Part shown: positions 30,743 to 39,808 of the stretch, piece by piece
Position numbering within the stretch: position 1 is the first letter of the stretch
Layout: each line of letters starts with the position of its first letter
From: a virus
Virus record (IMG/VR): IMGVR_UViG_3300044624_002978
Location: 279,545-343,544 of that record
Strand: one strand, 5' to 3'
DNA length: 64,000 nucleotides
Notes under the pieces: generated by a model
The model's input: only the letters and a program-made list of their open reading frames with translations
The model's database searches: none
What the model was told of the DNA's origin: nothing
Translations under genes and position numbers: made by a program

Positions 30743-31603
30743 ATGAACAATAAACACATTAAATTATTCGAAGCTTATGTCTCTGAAACTAGCGACATTA
30801 TAAATGAAGCTTATGATGATATGATGGCTAACCATGCTGATGGTGATTTTAATATCGATGAAGACACTATGACTTATGACTTATCAGAAGATGACGAGGA
30901 TATGGATTGGCTGGATGACGAAGAATTAGGAAGTGGAGAAAAAGCAGCACTTGCTAGGGATTTTCAAATTCTAACTAAACCACAATTAGCAGCACTTTAC
31001 CTAAGGGCATTAGGAAAAGCTCAGGAAAATGATCCAGGTAAATATTTGGTAATGGTTGATGGTATCGATCAGTTCGGTGAATATGATGATGACAGCAGAG
31101 CATTTAAAGTTAGTACTGCAGCTCTTGGTGATGCCATTGGACTTGATTCAATCAGAACAGTTGGACGTACAGTTAACAAATTTGTTAATCTAATTAATGG
31201 TACTGGTGAAACTTCTTCTGAGACAATCTACCCTAAATTACTTAGAGCATACGAATTTTTCCAAAATAAACCGGTTTCTCAAGTAGCTAATTTGGCATCT
31301 GAAGCAGTTCAGGATCCTACAGTTTCTACTAAACACAGAGAGGAAGCTATTGCAGCAGGACCTAGAGCAGCAGCTCAAAGAGCAGCTCAAAAGAAAATGC
31401 AATTGGAAGTTGGATCTAAAGTTTTTGCTCTTATTAATTCACTAAGAAGAAACGAAATCTTCAGAGACATCACTAAAGCTCATAGAGCGGCAGTTAATAA
31501 GATGGCAGCTGAAACTGGATTAACAGCAGAGAGAATTAATCTTGCTTATAGAACATTCTTAACAGATAAAGGAATTATGTCAGGTGCTAATTACGCTATG
31601 TAA
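30743..31603 (+). CDS. Tagged late protein, basic helical C terminus
   Basis: 286 residues, MNNKHIKLFEAYVSET, then IINEA (cleavage-type site near 22). A very acidic stretch (about 50-75) is followed by a helical, Ala/Arg/Lys-rich part (about 205-270), which would suit a DNA-contacting internal protein after removal of the N-terminal portion. Overlaps the end of the convergent gene by 13 bases. Confidence 0.7.
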   Translation: MNNKHIKLFEAYVSETSDIINEAYDDMMANHADGDFNIDEDTMTYDLSEDDEDMDWLDDEELGSGEKAALARDFQILTKPQLAALYLRALGKAQENDPGKYLVMVDGIDQFGEYDDDSRAFKVSTAALGDAIGLDSIRTVGRTVNKFVNLINGTGETSSETIYPKLLRAYEFFQNKPVSQVANLASEAVQDPTVSTKHREEAIAAGPRAAAQRAAQKKMQLEVGSKVFALINSLRRNEIFRDITKAHRAAVNKMAAETGLTAERINLAYRTFLTDKGIMSGANYAM

Positions 31604-32067
31604 TTATGCAATAGTATATAAAAGATTATAAAAGAGGCCATCGTATTTAATATAGAAATTCGATGGCTTTTTAGTGTTTCCTTAATACCTGGAGGAGAAA
31701 CCTGATAAACAGCATCAGAAAAAATATATTCCCGATCTGCTTCAGTTACATATACAGGATCGTCCGGAAATTCTTTGCTTTTTCCATTTACTGCGAAATC
31801 ATCAGTAAGTAATATCTCGTCAACAAGACAGACATCCAATAACTTGATCCTCGTTGATCTCACTGAATAATATTCAAACAATAAAACTAATAATAGGATA
31901 GTAAATAATACAATAGCTCCAGTTACAACAGATAGAAGCAGAGTCATAAATAATGAAGATATTATTAATACTGTTGGATTTATCTTAGGGAACTTAAGTA
32001 TGTTGAATAATCTCCCCATCGAGACTGAGTCAAGTTTACTATTATAATAAGATATAGAATTTGTCAT
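31591..32067 (-). CDS. Membrane protein
   Basis: 158 residues with a double helix at about 33-67 and another near the C terminus (about 142-157). Middle domain soluble and acidic. Convergent with 30743. Function unknown. Confidence 0.6.
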   Translation of the reverse strand: MTNSISYYNSKLDSVSMGRLFNILKFPKINPTVLIISSLFMTLLLSVVTGAIVLFTILLLVLLFEYYSVRSTRIKLLDVCLVDEILLTDDFAVNGKSKEFPDDPVYVTEADREYIFSDAVYQVSPPGIKETLKSHRISILNTMASFIIFYILLHNYIA

Positions 32068-32119
32068 ATTTATATTTTTTATAAAAATAGTGATAATATT
32101 CGGTTTAAAAAAATATTAA

Positions 32120-33016
32120 TTAAAATATGTCGTGTTCCTTTATGGATAATCTTCTTGCCTGTATTTTTAATTTTCTCATTGCCTTCTGGTATTTGACTCT
32201 TATATTCTCACCCGACATGGAATAAATTTTACCCATATCAGGGAATGAATGTGGATCACCATCATATTCACCAACACCATGTCTTCTAAAAACTATATCC
32301 TTCTCTGTTGGTGTTAACTTGTCAACGAGGTCATTTAGAATTCTATTAAAATCGTTCTGTAAAACAGAGTCATCCGAGCTTTTTTCTCCTGATTCTATTA
32401 TATCCAATAACGTCATTGAATCTGATTCTGATGATATTGGATTACTAAAAGAACTTGGTCTATAGTCCGCAACAGTAGCTGAAAATAGAGCATCTCTTCT
32501 TAATGACTTGTATTTTTCTTTCTTCTCTTTTATCGAAGCAAAAGCTTCATCGAAGGTTGCATCTCTACCCTCCCGCATAGATATTTCATTAGAAGCTTCC
32601 CTCATTGCTCTTAAAACACCAATCTGATTCATTGGTAATCTAACTAATTTTTTAGATTCGCTCATGTGTGCTAGCATTTCTTTTCTGATATGCCATACAG
32701 CAAAAGAGATGAATTTGAATCCTCTAGTGGGATCGAATTTTCCGGAGGCTTCCACTAAACCTATGTTTCCTGCCGCAACTAGATCTGCATAATCTTCTGG
32801 ACTGCTCGAATACATCTTAGCAACGGATAGCACAAATCTTAAATTAGCCTTAACCAATGTATCCCTTGCTTCCTGATCTCCTTCAGCAGCTAGATAAGCA
32901 ATCTCAGCTTCTTTATCTGGACTCATCATCTTGTGTTGCTCAACTTCGTTGAAATAATCACCGGATGACCTGGTTAGTCTCGGTGTGAATTTTTCTGAAA
33001 TTTTAAATTGTCTCAT
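32120..33016 (-). CDS. Sigma-70-family RNA polymerase sigma factor
   Basis: 298 residues. Region 2 spans about 54-114 (NLRFVLSVAKMY, DLVAAGNIGLVEASGKFD, GFKFISFAVWHIRKEM), region 3 about 128-200, and region 4 about 235-290 (LTPTEKDIVFRRHGVG and a helix-turn-helix ending QKAMRKLK). A short region 1.2 precedes (from about 18). It would redirect host RNA polymerase. The gene has an early-type promoter, so it is the obvious candidate for reading the GATATATAG promoters of the late genes. The N terminus MRQFKISEKF weakly resembles the tag, probably by chance. Other late-activation routes are not excluded. Confidence 0.9.
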   Translation of the reverse strand: MRQFKISEKFTPRLTRSSGDYFNEVEQHKMMSPDKEAEIAYLAAEGDQEARDTLVKANLRFVLSVAKMYSSSPEDYADLVAAGNIGLVEASGKFDPTRGFKFISFAVWHIRKEMLAHMSESKKLVRLPMNQIGVLRAMREASNEISMREGRDATFDEAFASIKEKKEKYKSLRRDALFSATVADYRPSSFSNPISSESDSMTLLDIIESGEKSSDDSVLQNDFNRILNDLVDKLTPTEKDIVFRRHGVGEYDGDPHSFPDMGKIYSMSGENIRVKYQKAMRKLKIQARRLSIKEHDIF

Positions 33017-33051
33017 ATTGAATTTTTAATACTTCTTCATTAATTTTTGAG

Positions 33052-33083
33052 CAAAGGTAACCACCTAATACGGATAAAAAAAA
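33052..33083 (-). promoter_or_regulatory. Early promoter for sigma factor
   Basis: Minus strand: T-run/ATCCG from 33083 down and TACCTTTG at 33059-33052. Confidence 0.8.
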
Positions 33084-33101
33084 TAATTTCATAATATTTT
33101 C

Positions 33102-33110
33102 GATATATAA
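33102..33110 (+). promoter_or_regulatory. Late-type motif GATATATAA
   Basis: 34 bases upstream of the 33145 gene. Confidence 0.55.
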
Positions 33111-33144
33111 TTAAATCGCGTATAAACAATAATATAATATACCA

Positions 33145-33729
33145 ATGAAATACATCACCACATACGAATCAATGTCTTATACACAAAGAAATCAATCAAT
33201 AAGTGAGGGTTTATCATATCACATAGATAAAAATATACCACTTATGGAAAGTGTATATAGAATAGAATCTGAATCTTGGTTATCTATAATTAATGAGGCT
33301 AGGATTCTATGGGAGAACAACGTCATTGATCTATGTGAGGATGATCTATTCCTAATCAGTACAGATGCTGGCAGTAAAGGTGTATATGAAAACGAAACAG
33401 TATTGCTAGATGTACCATTCTATGTTGATCATGAATTATACGAGGCAGAATATAGGGGCAGAGATGTTGATCTGAATAAACCATTCAGAACTCCTGGAGG
33501 TCCTAGAAAATTCGCAGTGTATACAAAGAATGAATCAGGAAATGTAATAAAGCTTGGATTTGGTCAGCCTGGTATGAGGGTTAATAATAACGATCCAGCT
33601 AAATCAAGATCATTTCAAAAAAGAATGAGGTGTGATAATCCTGGACCTAGATGGAAAGCTAGATGGTGGTCATGTAATGTTGCAAGGTATAGAAAATTAC
33701 TTGGTATTAAATCTAGCAGACCATGGTAA
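33145..33729 (+). CDS. Tagged late protein with conserved Cys-rich basic domain
   Basis: 194 residues, MKYITTYESM start; a possible I-N-E/A site lies near residue 51. The C-terminal half (PGGPRKFAVYTKN, SFGQPGMR-like GFGQPGMR, RMRCDNPGPRWKARWWSC, YRKLLG) is a domain found in many myophages, usually in or near head genes; function not known. Confidence 0.75.
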   Translation: MKYITTYESMSYTQRNQSISEGLSYHIDKNIPLMESVYRIESESWLSIINEARILWENNVIDLCEDDLFLISTDAGSKGVYENETVLLDVPFYVDHELYEAEYRGRDVDLNKPFRTPGGPRKFAVYTKNESGNVIKLGFGQPGMRVNNNDPAKSRSFQKRMRCDNPGPRWKARWWSCNVARYRKLLGIKSSRPW

Positions 33730-34007
33730 AATCACCATTTATGGAATCAGTGGTTTCCAAGGGATCTATAGAAACCGTTGTTAGAAAATTTGATAGCAAT
33801 ATAGACCCAAATGAACTCAAGTGGCACTGGGATAATGAGGATAGAATAGTTTATCCTATCGGTGAAAGTGATTGGATGTTTCAGTTCGATAATGAATTAC
33901 CGATTAATATTAGAGCTAAAATAAAAATACCAAAAGGTACTTGGCATAGAATAATAAAAGGAACCAGTGATCTTCAGATAATAGTTGAGAAGATTAAGGA
34001 TATATAA
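33723..34007 (+). CDS. Cupin-like LKWHWDxEDR phage protein
   Basis: 94 residues. LKWHWDNEDRIVYPI, WMFQFDNELPINI and IPKGTWHRIIKG match a phage family with a cupin-type pattern (ELKWHRDxEDR, WxFQxDxxLP, IPxxxxHRxxKG). Role unknown. Overlaps the previous gene by 7 bases. Confidence 0.75.
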   Translation: MVKSPFMESVVSKGSIETVVRKFDSNIDPNELKWHWDNEDRIVYPIGESDWMFQFDNELPINIRAKIKIPKGTWHRIIKGTSDLQIIVEKIKDI

Positions 34008-34023
34008 TAAAAAAATAATAGAT

Positions 34024-34320
34024 ATGGATAATATTAAGGGTTATGAATCATTCAGATCCAGTGAATCTGATATAAACGAGAGCTTCTGGAATAGTATTTT
34101 TGGTAAGCCAACAATAAAGGCTGCAACGAGAGATGCTCTAAAAACACAGGAATTTAGTGTTAGAGGAGAGGGTGAAAGATCCGAGGACAATTATATAGTT
34201 TTCAACGGAAAGAAGTTTTACCCAGATCAAATACAATATGACGATTATCACTCAACAAAGGAACTACCAAGAGTGGAAGGTAACTTACTTATAATTGCAA
34301 ATCCCGCTTGGAGTCTCTAA
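34024..34320 (+). CDS. Tagged late protein
   Basis: 98 residues from ATG 34024: MDNIKGYESF with a following I-N-E/S site. Small beta-like domain after it. ATG 33985 in the same frame overlaps the previous gene and lacks the tag at its start. Confidence 0.7.
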   Translation: MDNIKGYESFRSSESDINESFWNSIFGKPTIKAATRDALKTQEFSVRGEGERSEDNYIVFNGKKFYPDQIQYDDYHSTKELPRVEGNLLIIANPAWSL

Positions 34321-34351
34321 TTTAATCATATAACATAAATAACAAATAACA

Positions 34352-34555
34352 ATGGAACACTTAAAGGAATACAACGAATATCTTCTTGAAAAGAAAGGAA
34401 TCAGCCCAGCAATATACAAAGAACTTGAAATGTTTTTTGGATCTGTTAAAAGCCCTTCATATAAGGATGCTAAATTATTTATAGCTAAAACTAATGATGG
34501 TTGGGAACTTTCGGAAGAGGATTATAAAGAGGCTAAATCTAAATTTAAAGGATAA
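34352..34555 (+). CDS. Tagged late protein
   Basis: 67 residues, MEHLKEYNEYLLEKK with the tag and an L-L-E/K site. Short helical body, basic. Confidence 0.7.
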   Translation: MEHLKEYNEYLLEKKGISPAIYKELEMFFGSVKSPSYKDAKLFIAKTNDGWELSEEDYKEAKSKFKG

Positions 34556-34558
34556 AAT

Positions 34559-35140
34559 ATGAAATTTGTAAAATTATACGAAGATTTCGATCTGGATGAT
34601 TTTATGAAAAATCCTGGTACATATTTTCATTCCGACGATTCAAAGGAAGTCGAGGATGGCGATTATATAACTTCATATAGAGGTATAGGTCAGGTTCTTG
34701 GTAAGGAGGGTGATTTTTTAAGGATACAGCTTATGGATGGTCCTAGAAATGTGGTAAGGGTTCCTTATGATATGGTAAGAAAAATAAAAAAATCAGAAGC
34801 TGAGGAGGCTGCTAATTCACTACCAAAAACGAAGGATGAATTGAAGCTTATGAATAGCGAACTTTCTAAATATACTGAAACTGTAGTAACCACTGACGAT
34901 AATGATAATGAGGTACTATCTGGAAATATAACATCATCCATAGAATATCTTGAAGCAATACTGATTGATGTCATTTCATTATCGAAGAAAGACGCATATA
35001 CAACATTCTATCCAGAGTATTCGCTTCTGGTATCAAATGTTGCAGAACTAGCACAGCTTATACTACAAACTACAAACGACGAAACAAAACAAAATTCGGT
35101 TGATGTTATTCTGGATAAATTCTATGAAATCTCCAATTAA
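34559..35140 (+). CDS. Tagged late protein with SH3-like segment
   Basis: 193 residues, MKFVKLYEDF start. Residues about 35-75 (VEDGDYITSYRGIGQVLGKEGDFLRIQLMDG) look like an SH3-type barrel; the rest is helical. Function unknown. Confidence 0.65.
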   Translation: MKFVKLYEDFDLDDFMKNPGTYFHSDDSKEVEDGDYITSYRGIGQVLGKEGDFLRIQLMDGPRNVVRVPYDMVRKIKKSEAEEAANSLPKTKDELKLMNSELSKYTETVVTTDDNDNEVLSGNITSSIEYLEAILIDVISLSKKDAYTTFYPEYSLLVSNVAELAQLILQTTNDETKQNSVDVILDKFYEISN

Positions 35141-35152
35141 TTAAAATTAAAT

Positions 35153-35392
35153 ATGTCAAGAACATTTTACTCTAGATACGTCAAGGGTGATAATACAATT
35201 ATTGAGGTATCTTCCTCCGATACTCAATATATTGAATCTTTAAAAAATTTTACAGATTCGTACAACAGGGAAAAAATCAGGACAGAAATTGTTAACGAGG
35301 GTAGAATTAAATCAATCCAAATTATTTTAGATAATGAAACATGTGTGGATGCTGAATCTATCATTCACGAAATAATGGAATATGTCCCATGA
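35153..35392 (+). CDS. Unidentified small late protein
   Basis: 79 residues, no tag, alpha/beta. Its TGA overlaps the next ATG. Confidence 0.6.
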   Translation: MSRTFYSRYVKGDNTIIEVSSSDTQYIESLKNFTDSYNREKIRTEIVNEGRIKSIQIILDNETCVDAESIIHEIMEYVP

Positions 35393-35550
35393 AAAAAATA
35401 TCTATTGATAGTCTAAGAAAAATTAATCTGGATCATCTCATATTTTTAGCATTTGCTGGGCCAGAAGCTTTGGATGGCTATATACACATTAGAAACATAG
35501 CTAAAGAAAAAGCTAAAAAAATAATACTAACAAAAAAGCCGATTAAATAA
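35389..35550 (+). CDS. 53-residue basic protein ending in a terminator
   Basis: ATG 35389 overlaps the previous stop (ATGA). Lys-rich C terminus; its last codons are the left arm of the terminator. Confidence 0.6.
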   Translation: MKKISIDSLRKINLDHLIFLAFAGPEALDGYIHIRNIAKEKAKKIILTKKPIK

Positions 35551-35570
35551 TTTAATCGGCTTTTTCTTTT
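35533..35570. terminator. Bidirectional terminator overlapping a gene end
   Basis: A perfect 15-bp hairpin: AAAAAGCCGATTAAA (35533-35547) with TTTAATCGGCTTTTT (35551-35565); the TAA stop is the loop. Confidence 0.9.
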
Positions 35571-35584
35571 ATGTGAAATTTAAT

Positions 35585-36979
35585 TTATGCTAATTCGATG
35601 TCCCATACAAGATCTTCAAATATAAAATGTGAATCCTCGAATGAATTACATGTTGATTCCCAAACTGCTTTACCTGTATTGTACATCTGAGTAAAGAAAT
35701 CTGTAGTTGCTTTAGCAGCTTCGTCATATGCGCTACTAAGTGCTTTACCTGCATCTGATAGCATTTTCTTACCTCCATTGTAAGCATTGGTAGTAAATTT
35801 AACTGATGCATCCCAACCAGCTTTAATAGTTTTGGCGAAATCTGCTGCTCCGTCCTTAACATTCTTACCAATCCAAGCCATTCCTCCAGCAATCACTGCT
35901 GCTCCGTCCTTAGCTCCCTGAACTATTGTTTTTAATGCTGGTGACAAGAAAGTAGCTACTGATTTAAAAGCACTAACTGCTAGACCAGTAAGAACATATC
36001 CCAATGTTTTAGCTCCTGCTTTAATACCATCGAAAAAGGCTGTTGCCCCTTGTACTGTTGATTTAAGTGCCTTAGCTGAATCCTGAGCAAATTTGGTGAA
36101 GAATGCATTAGCTTTATCTGAAACCTTTTTATAGATGGCTGCACCTTTTATAGAAGCCCAATTCGCGATAGAAGCTAATCCTTGAATAGCTGCACCTGCC
36201 GTGTACATAACACCATCTGCAAGGAATTTAGAAGCAGATGCTACAGCAGATAAAATAGCCATTGCACCATCCAAAGCCATAACAACAGCTCCAGTTACAG
36301 TATAAACTATAGCCTTACCAACTGCAGTTGCTGCATTTTTAATAAATGCTAAGTTAGCATCCAATAGTGTTGTACCCTCTAGTGCTTTTACTTGTGTGGC
36401 TGCATCTTTTTTAGGTATACATATAACTAATGTTTTGCTACCGTATTTAACAACCGTTATAGATTGATAGATTTTAAGAAGAATTGGGTTAATCCCAGCT
36501 TTTTTAGCATCTTCAGCAGTTTTTACATTGTATCTTTTCACTATATCAGCATCTTGCTTAGCAGTATCCTTTATTGATTTAGATAATTCTAATAATTTTC
36601 TAAGCGTTTGAACTCCAACAATACCATCAACGGTAAGTTTGTTAGTTTTCTGGAATTCCTTAACCTTAGCTTCAGTAGCTGAACCGAATGCTCCATCAGC
36701 CTCTTTAGCGCTCATTCCTAGGTCCTTTTGTAATTCAGTAACCCTCTTACTCTTCTCGCCTTTTTTTAGAGGTTTGAATTCACTTGGTGTTGGTCCAGCC
36801 TCATCAACAGGCTTTTCTTCGGTTGGTGCTAATAGGTCTGCAATTTTTTCCGCATCAGCAGCGGGAGCAAATGGATCGAATAATAAAGGATCCTCTGCTT
36901 TTACTTCTGATTCGTTAATAAATCCATATGATTCATATAGGTGCTCGAAATCAGAAAATGATAATAATTTGTTTTCCAT
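35585..36979 (-). CDS. Tagged peptidoglycan-binding virion protein
   Basis: 464 residues. MENKLLSFSDFEHLYESYGFINES carries the tag and an I-N-E/S site (letters split: tag 1-11, site about 20-23). A PG_binding_1 domain lies at about 70-130 (LKKGEKSKRVTELQKDLG, DGAFGSATEAKVKEFQ, DGIVGVQTLRKLL). The following 300 residues are Ala/Gly/Lys-rich helices with hydrophobic stretches. It would bind cell-wall glycan. Tag plus late motif suggests a head or particle protein acting at entry. Confidence 0.75.
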   Translation of the reverse strand: MENKLLSFSDFEHLYESYGFINESEVKAEDPLLFDPFAPAADAEKIADLLAPTEEKPVDEAGPTPSEFKPLKKGEKSKRVTELQKDLGMSAKEADGAFGSATEAKVKEFQKTNKLTVDGIVGVQTLRKLLELSKSIKDTAKQDADIVKRYNVKTAEDAKKAGINPILLKIYQSITVVKYGSKTLVICIPKKDAATQVKALEGTTLLDANLAFIKNAATAVGKAIVYTVTGAVVMALDGAMAILSAVASASKFLADGVMYTAGAAIQGLASIANWASIKGAAIYKKVSDKANAFFTKFAQDSAKALKSTVQGATAFFDGIKAGAKTLGYVLTGLAVSAFKSVATFLSPALKTIVQGAKDGAAVIAGGMAWIGKNVKDGAADFAKTIKAGWDASVKFTTNAYNGGKKMLSDAGKALSSAYDEAAKATTDFFTQMYNTGKAVWESTCNSFEDSHFIFEDLVWDIELA

Positions 36980-37004
36980 GTCTAAATTTATTTTTTACTA
37001 TAAA

Positions 37005-37013
37005 CTATATATC
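37005..37013 (-). promoter_or_regulatory. Late-type motif GATATATAG for 36979 gene
   Basis: Minus strand, 25 bases upstream of the start. Confidence 0.65.
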
Positions 37014-37032
37014 AAAAATAAATTACAAATAT

Positions 37033-37064
37033 TTTTTTTATACCGGGAAGGTTTAATATATTTG
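37033..37064 (+). promoter_or_regulatory. Early-type promoter for a leaderless message
   Basis: T-run/ATACCGG from 37033 and TATATTTG at 37057-37064; the ATG at 37069 lies about where transcription should start. Confidence 0.8.
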
Positions 37065-37068
37065 CAAT

Positions 37069-37743
37069 ATGAAAAAACAAATATTATTACTTGTCGTGTT
37101 TTTATCTTGTACATTATTATATGCACAGAATAGAACTTTCAGCTCCTCTGATGTTGATATAGCTACAATAGGATTTTCAAATGATCTGTCCGTGTATACT
37201 TCATATGGATCTAATGAAATTCATCGCGAACATTTTTTAGATAGTGTTGCTAAGGTTAGGGTTAATTATTTTTCCAGTGTCCTTATAGAAACTGGCAGAA
37301 GATTTTCATTATGTAGTTTAGTTGAAAATATACCGGCAAATAATTATGGGCATTCTAGATATTTCGGAAACGATAAACTATTTAAAGAACCAGCTGGTTG
37401 CAGATATCCTAATCCTTTACCTTTAATAGAAAACGCGAATACAAAGGTAACCGCAGAAATTATGCAGCAAACATCATGGACAAAATCAAGCGAATATAAA
37501 TATACAGATGCGCAACTTATAAAGATGTCGTTGCTTGCTATCGGTAATAAATTCGGTAAAGATTTTATTTTGGATGGTTATAAGGAATCATCTTCCCATA
37601 GGAATGCAATAAAGAAATATGCAAAAGGTGCATATGGTTCTTATACGAAAGCTATAATCTCAAGAAAAAGAAATGAATTAGAAAATGTTTGGATTTATGA
37701 GGTAGTTATCTATAATCTAACTGTTTTTTCCAAACCCGCTTAA
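37069..37743 (+). CDS. Secreted CAP-like protein (SCP/PR1 type)
   Basis: 224 residues. Signal peptide MKKQILLLVVFLSCTLLYAQ. The SSSHRNAI segment near 180 and the final beta strands (WIYEVVIYNLTVF) fit a divergent CAP domain, like the 42427 product. It would be exported to the periplasm or outside. CAP proteins have varied roles; here unknown. The message appears leaderless. Confidence 0.6.
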   Translation: MKKQILLLVVFLSCTLLYAQNRTFSSSDVDIATIGFSNDLSVYTSYGSNEIHREHFLDSVAKVRVNYFSSVLIETGRRFSLCSLVENIPANNYGHSRYFGNDKLFKEPAGCRYPNPLPLIENANTKVTAEIMQQTSWTKSSEYKYTDAQLIKMSLLAIGNKFGKDFILDGYKESSSHRNAIKKYAKGAYGSYTKAIISRKRNELENVWIYEVVIYNLTVFSKPA

Positions 37744-38241
37744 TTATCTTAGCGTAAGTAGATATCTAGTTTGATCAACCAATGCTACAATTTCATCTAA
37801 TATATTAAATATTTCGCTATCTGAATTCTCGTCTAATAATGCTCTACAATCAATAGCATAGCATTTATGCATAACATCCATAAATTTTTTAAGATCACAT
37901 TTTTCAGGATCATTAAAATTCATTATTTTAATGCTAAGATTATCGTCAGATAAAACTGGCTTACCATACTTACCCATTATAACTTCAGCAAGACTGTCGC
38001 TGAGATCAAGGAATTTTCCAAATAACTTATCTAATGCCTTGTGCTGTCCGTAAGTATATGCTTGCCAATGTAGCAATTTTATCTGGGCAGTATTTTGCAT
38101 TATCATCTTAAATATATGGCCATATTTATTTGCTTCCTCAGATGAAACGTTATCTTCTGGCTTCTTATTAGCAACCATATCCATATTTGCTGGATTCTTA
38201 ATCACGTCTCCAAATGCGCTAAGGTTTAAAATTCCGTCCAT
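37744..38241 (-). CDS. Dps/ferritin-like DUF5856-type phage protein
   Basis: 165 residues. The helix IKLLHWQAYTYGQHKALDKLFGKFLDLSDSLAE (start about 53) has the LxHWQ..YxxHKAL pattern of DUF5856, a Dps-like four-helix family common in phages. No residues prove iron oxidation. Late-type motif just upstream. Confidence 0.7.
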   Translation of the reverse strand: MDGILNLSAFGDVIKNPANMDMVANKKPEDNVSSEEANKYGHIFKMIMQNTAQIKLLHWQAYTYGQHKALDKLFGKFLDLSDSLAEVIMGKYGKPVLSDDNLSIKIMNFNDPEKCDLKKFMDVMHKCYAIDCRALLDENSDSEIFNILDEIVALVDQTRYLLTLR

Positions 38242-38260
38242 TATTTAATGTATATTTTAA

Positions 38261-38269
38261 CTATATATC
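38261..38269 (-). promoter_or_regulatory. Late-type motif GATATATAG for 38241 gene
   Basis: Minus strand, 19 bases upstream of the start; overlaps the end of the 38674 gene. Confidence 0.6.
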
Positions 38270-38674
38270 ACCAATTGGATTTATTTTATTTACTATTGAT
38301 GTTGTTGATAAATTGGGGATTTTGGTAAAAAATTCAACATTGCATAAATTTGATCCGGTTATCTTTCTCCCAATATATTCATCGCCTATTATTATCAGAT
38401 CCACATTTTTTTCGACCAGCTTATCGCACATTTCAATTTCACTAGAAAAAACGACGACCTCATCAACATATCGTATCGATTCAAGTATAATCTTTCTGTT
38501 ATTTTGGTTGTTTATAGGTCTATCCTTACCCTTCAGAATTGATACTCTTTCATCGGAATCTATACCAACAATAAGTAGATCCCCCCTGGATCTTGCATAT
38601 TTTAGAATCTCTATATGCCCGGGATGTATTATATCGAAGCATCCGTTGACCCATATTATTTTCTTTTTCTCCAT
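38261..38674 (-). CDS. HldE/RfaE C-terminal-type nucleotidyltransferase
   Basis: 137 residues. NGCFDIIHPGHIEIL (10-24) is the HxGH nucleotide-binding motif; GDLLIVGIDSDERVSILKG and RPINNQNNRKIILESI follow the adenylyltransferase domain of HldE. Such enzymes join a nucleotide to a sugar or alcohol phosphate. A role in surface sugar or nucleotide modification is inferred. The kinase half of HldE is absent. Confidence 0.75.
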   Translation of the reverse strand: MEKKKIIWVNGCFDIIHPGHIEILKYARSRGDLLIVGIDSDERVSILKGKDRPINNQNNRKIILESIRYVDEVVVFSSEIEMCDKLVEKNVDLIIIGDEYIGRKITGSNLCNVEFFTKIPNLSTTSIVNKINPIGDI

Positions 38675-38708
38675 GCAGGAAACTTTTTATTGTTATAGAT
38701 CTTATATA

Positions 38709-38717
38709 GATATATTA
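38709..38717 (+). promoter_or_regulatory. Possible late-type motif GATATATTA
   Basis: 8 bases before the 38725 start, next to TTATATA. Confidence 0.4.
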
Positions 38718-38724
38718 TTTCACT

Positions 38725-39177
38725 ATGGGATGGCGTAATTTTTCAACGCATAAAGAGATTGAGCTAAAAGAATATTTAGAGGAGTGGTTATTCGAAAATC
38801 CGGATCATCTAATTTACATTGGCTGTGATTCTCATAATGATATGGCTAATACAAATTTTGCAACTGTCATAGTACTTCATCATTATTCCAAAGGCGGACA
38901 CGTTTTATATAATAAGGAGATAATACCAAGGGTCACTTCAGCACACGAAAGACTATGGAAAGAGGTTGAGTATAGTGTAAATGCTGCTAAAAAATTAATA
39001 GAGTGGGGAATACAATCTCCTGAATACATAGACATTGATATGAATCCAGACCCTAAATATCAGTCAAATCAAATGCTTAGAGCTGCGGTTGGATTGGTTG
39101 AATCTGAGGGAATGAAAGCAAGATATAAAACACTTTCCCCATGGTCAATATCAATAGCTGATGTTATCTGTAGATAA
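38725..39177 (+). CDS. RNase H-like protein (DUF458/YkuK type)
   Basis: 150 residues. YIGCDSHND near 31 provides the first acidic residue, followed by FATVIVLHHYSKGGHVLYN strands; IDIDMNPDPKYQSNQMLRAAVGLV and PWSISIADVICR end the domain, matching YkuK-type proteins. Possible nuclease of RNA or hybrid; substrate unknown. Confidence 0.7.
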   Translation: MGWRNFSTHKEIELKEYLEEWLFENPDHLIYIGCDSHNDMANTNFATVIVLHHYSKGGHVLYNKEIIPRVTSAHERLWKEVEYSVNAAKKLIEWGIQSPEYIDIDMNPDPKYQSNQMLRAAVGLVESEGMKARYKTLSPWSISIADVICR

Positions 39178-39185
39178 ATACCATT

Positions 39186-39653
39186 ATGGAGGTAGAAAAG
39201 GGCATAGTAACATTTAGTTCACAAATAGATAGCGAATATACGGTTTTCATAGTATATGAGGAAAGCGAAAAATATCCAGCATTCAGAGAAATTTTCGAGC
39301 TACTTGATGATAGTGTTGGATTCCTAGATTTCAAGGGTAAGCTTATTTTCATAGATGGCGAGTGTAAAGATCTAACATTGGACCATATCATAGCAGTACA
39401 AGCACATGAGATATGTCATTTTATACTCCAGCATAATAATGGTGATTATAGTGAGGATAGAATGGAAATAGAAGCTGATATGGCATCAATAGAAATGCTT
39501 AATTGTATGGAAATGTATATTCCGGCAGATCTTATAAAGGAGAGGCTGCTTGAGAGGTATGGAATATTATACTCAACTGATAGCTTAGATTTTATATTAT
39601 CTCCAGATAAAAGACTCATATTCAATGAATATCTAAAAAAAATTAAAAAATAG
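39186..39653 (+). CDS. HExxH zinc metallopeptidase-like protein
   Basis: 155 residues. AHEICHFIL (about 79-87) gives HExxH, and EIEADMASIEML about 20 residues later supplies a gluzincin-type third ligand. Probably a soluble cytoplasmic protease; substrate unknown. Directly upstream of tRNA cluster 2. Confidence 0.7.
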   Translation: MEVEKGIVTFSSQIDSEYTVFIVYEESEKYPAFREIFELLDDSVGFLDFKGKLIFIDGECKDLTLDHIIAVQAHEICHFILQHNNGDYSEDRMEIEADMASIEMLNCMEMYIPADLIKERLLERYGILYSTDSLDFILSPDKRLIFNEYLKKIKK

Positions 39654-39662
39654 GATAAATAA

Positions 39663-39694
39663 TTTTTTTATATCGTGAAATATTATTATCTTTA
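39663..39694 (+). promoter_or_regulatory. Early promoter for tRNA cluster 2
   Basis: T-run/ATATCG from 39663 and TATCTTTA at 39687-39694. Confidence 0.8.
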
Positions 39695-39726
39695 CGTCAT
39701 ACAAATAAGACACAATGAAAACTAAA

Positions 39727-39800
39727 GGCCCCGTAGCTCAGCTGGATAGAGCAATTCACTTCTAATGAATAGGTCACACGTTCGAATCGTGTCGGGGTCA
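39727..39800 (+). tRNA. tRNA-Arg(TCT)
   Basis: Cloverleaf complete; anticodon loop CTTCTAA between ATTCA and TGAAT. Confidence 0.95.
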
Positions 39801-39808
39801 CAAAAAAT

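Noticed and set aside
32979-33016. Sigma factor as a head-packaged tagged protein
   Set aside because: MRQFKISEKF is a weak match, lacks a clear (I/L)xE site and the gene is early.
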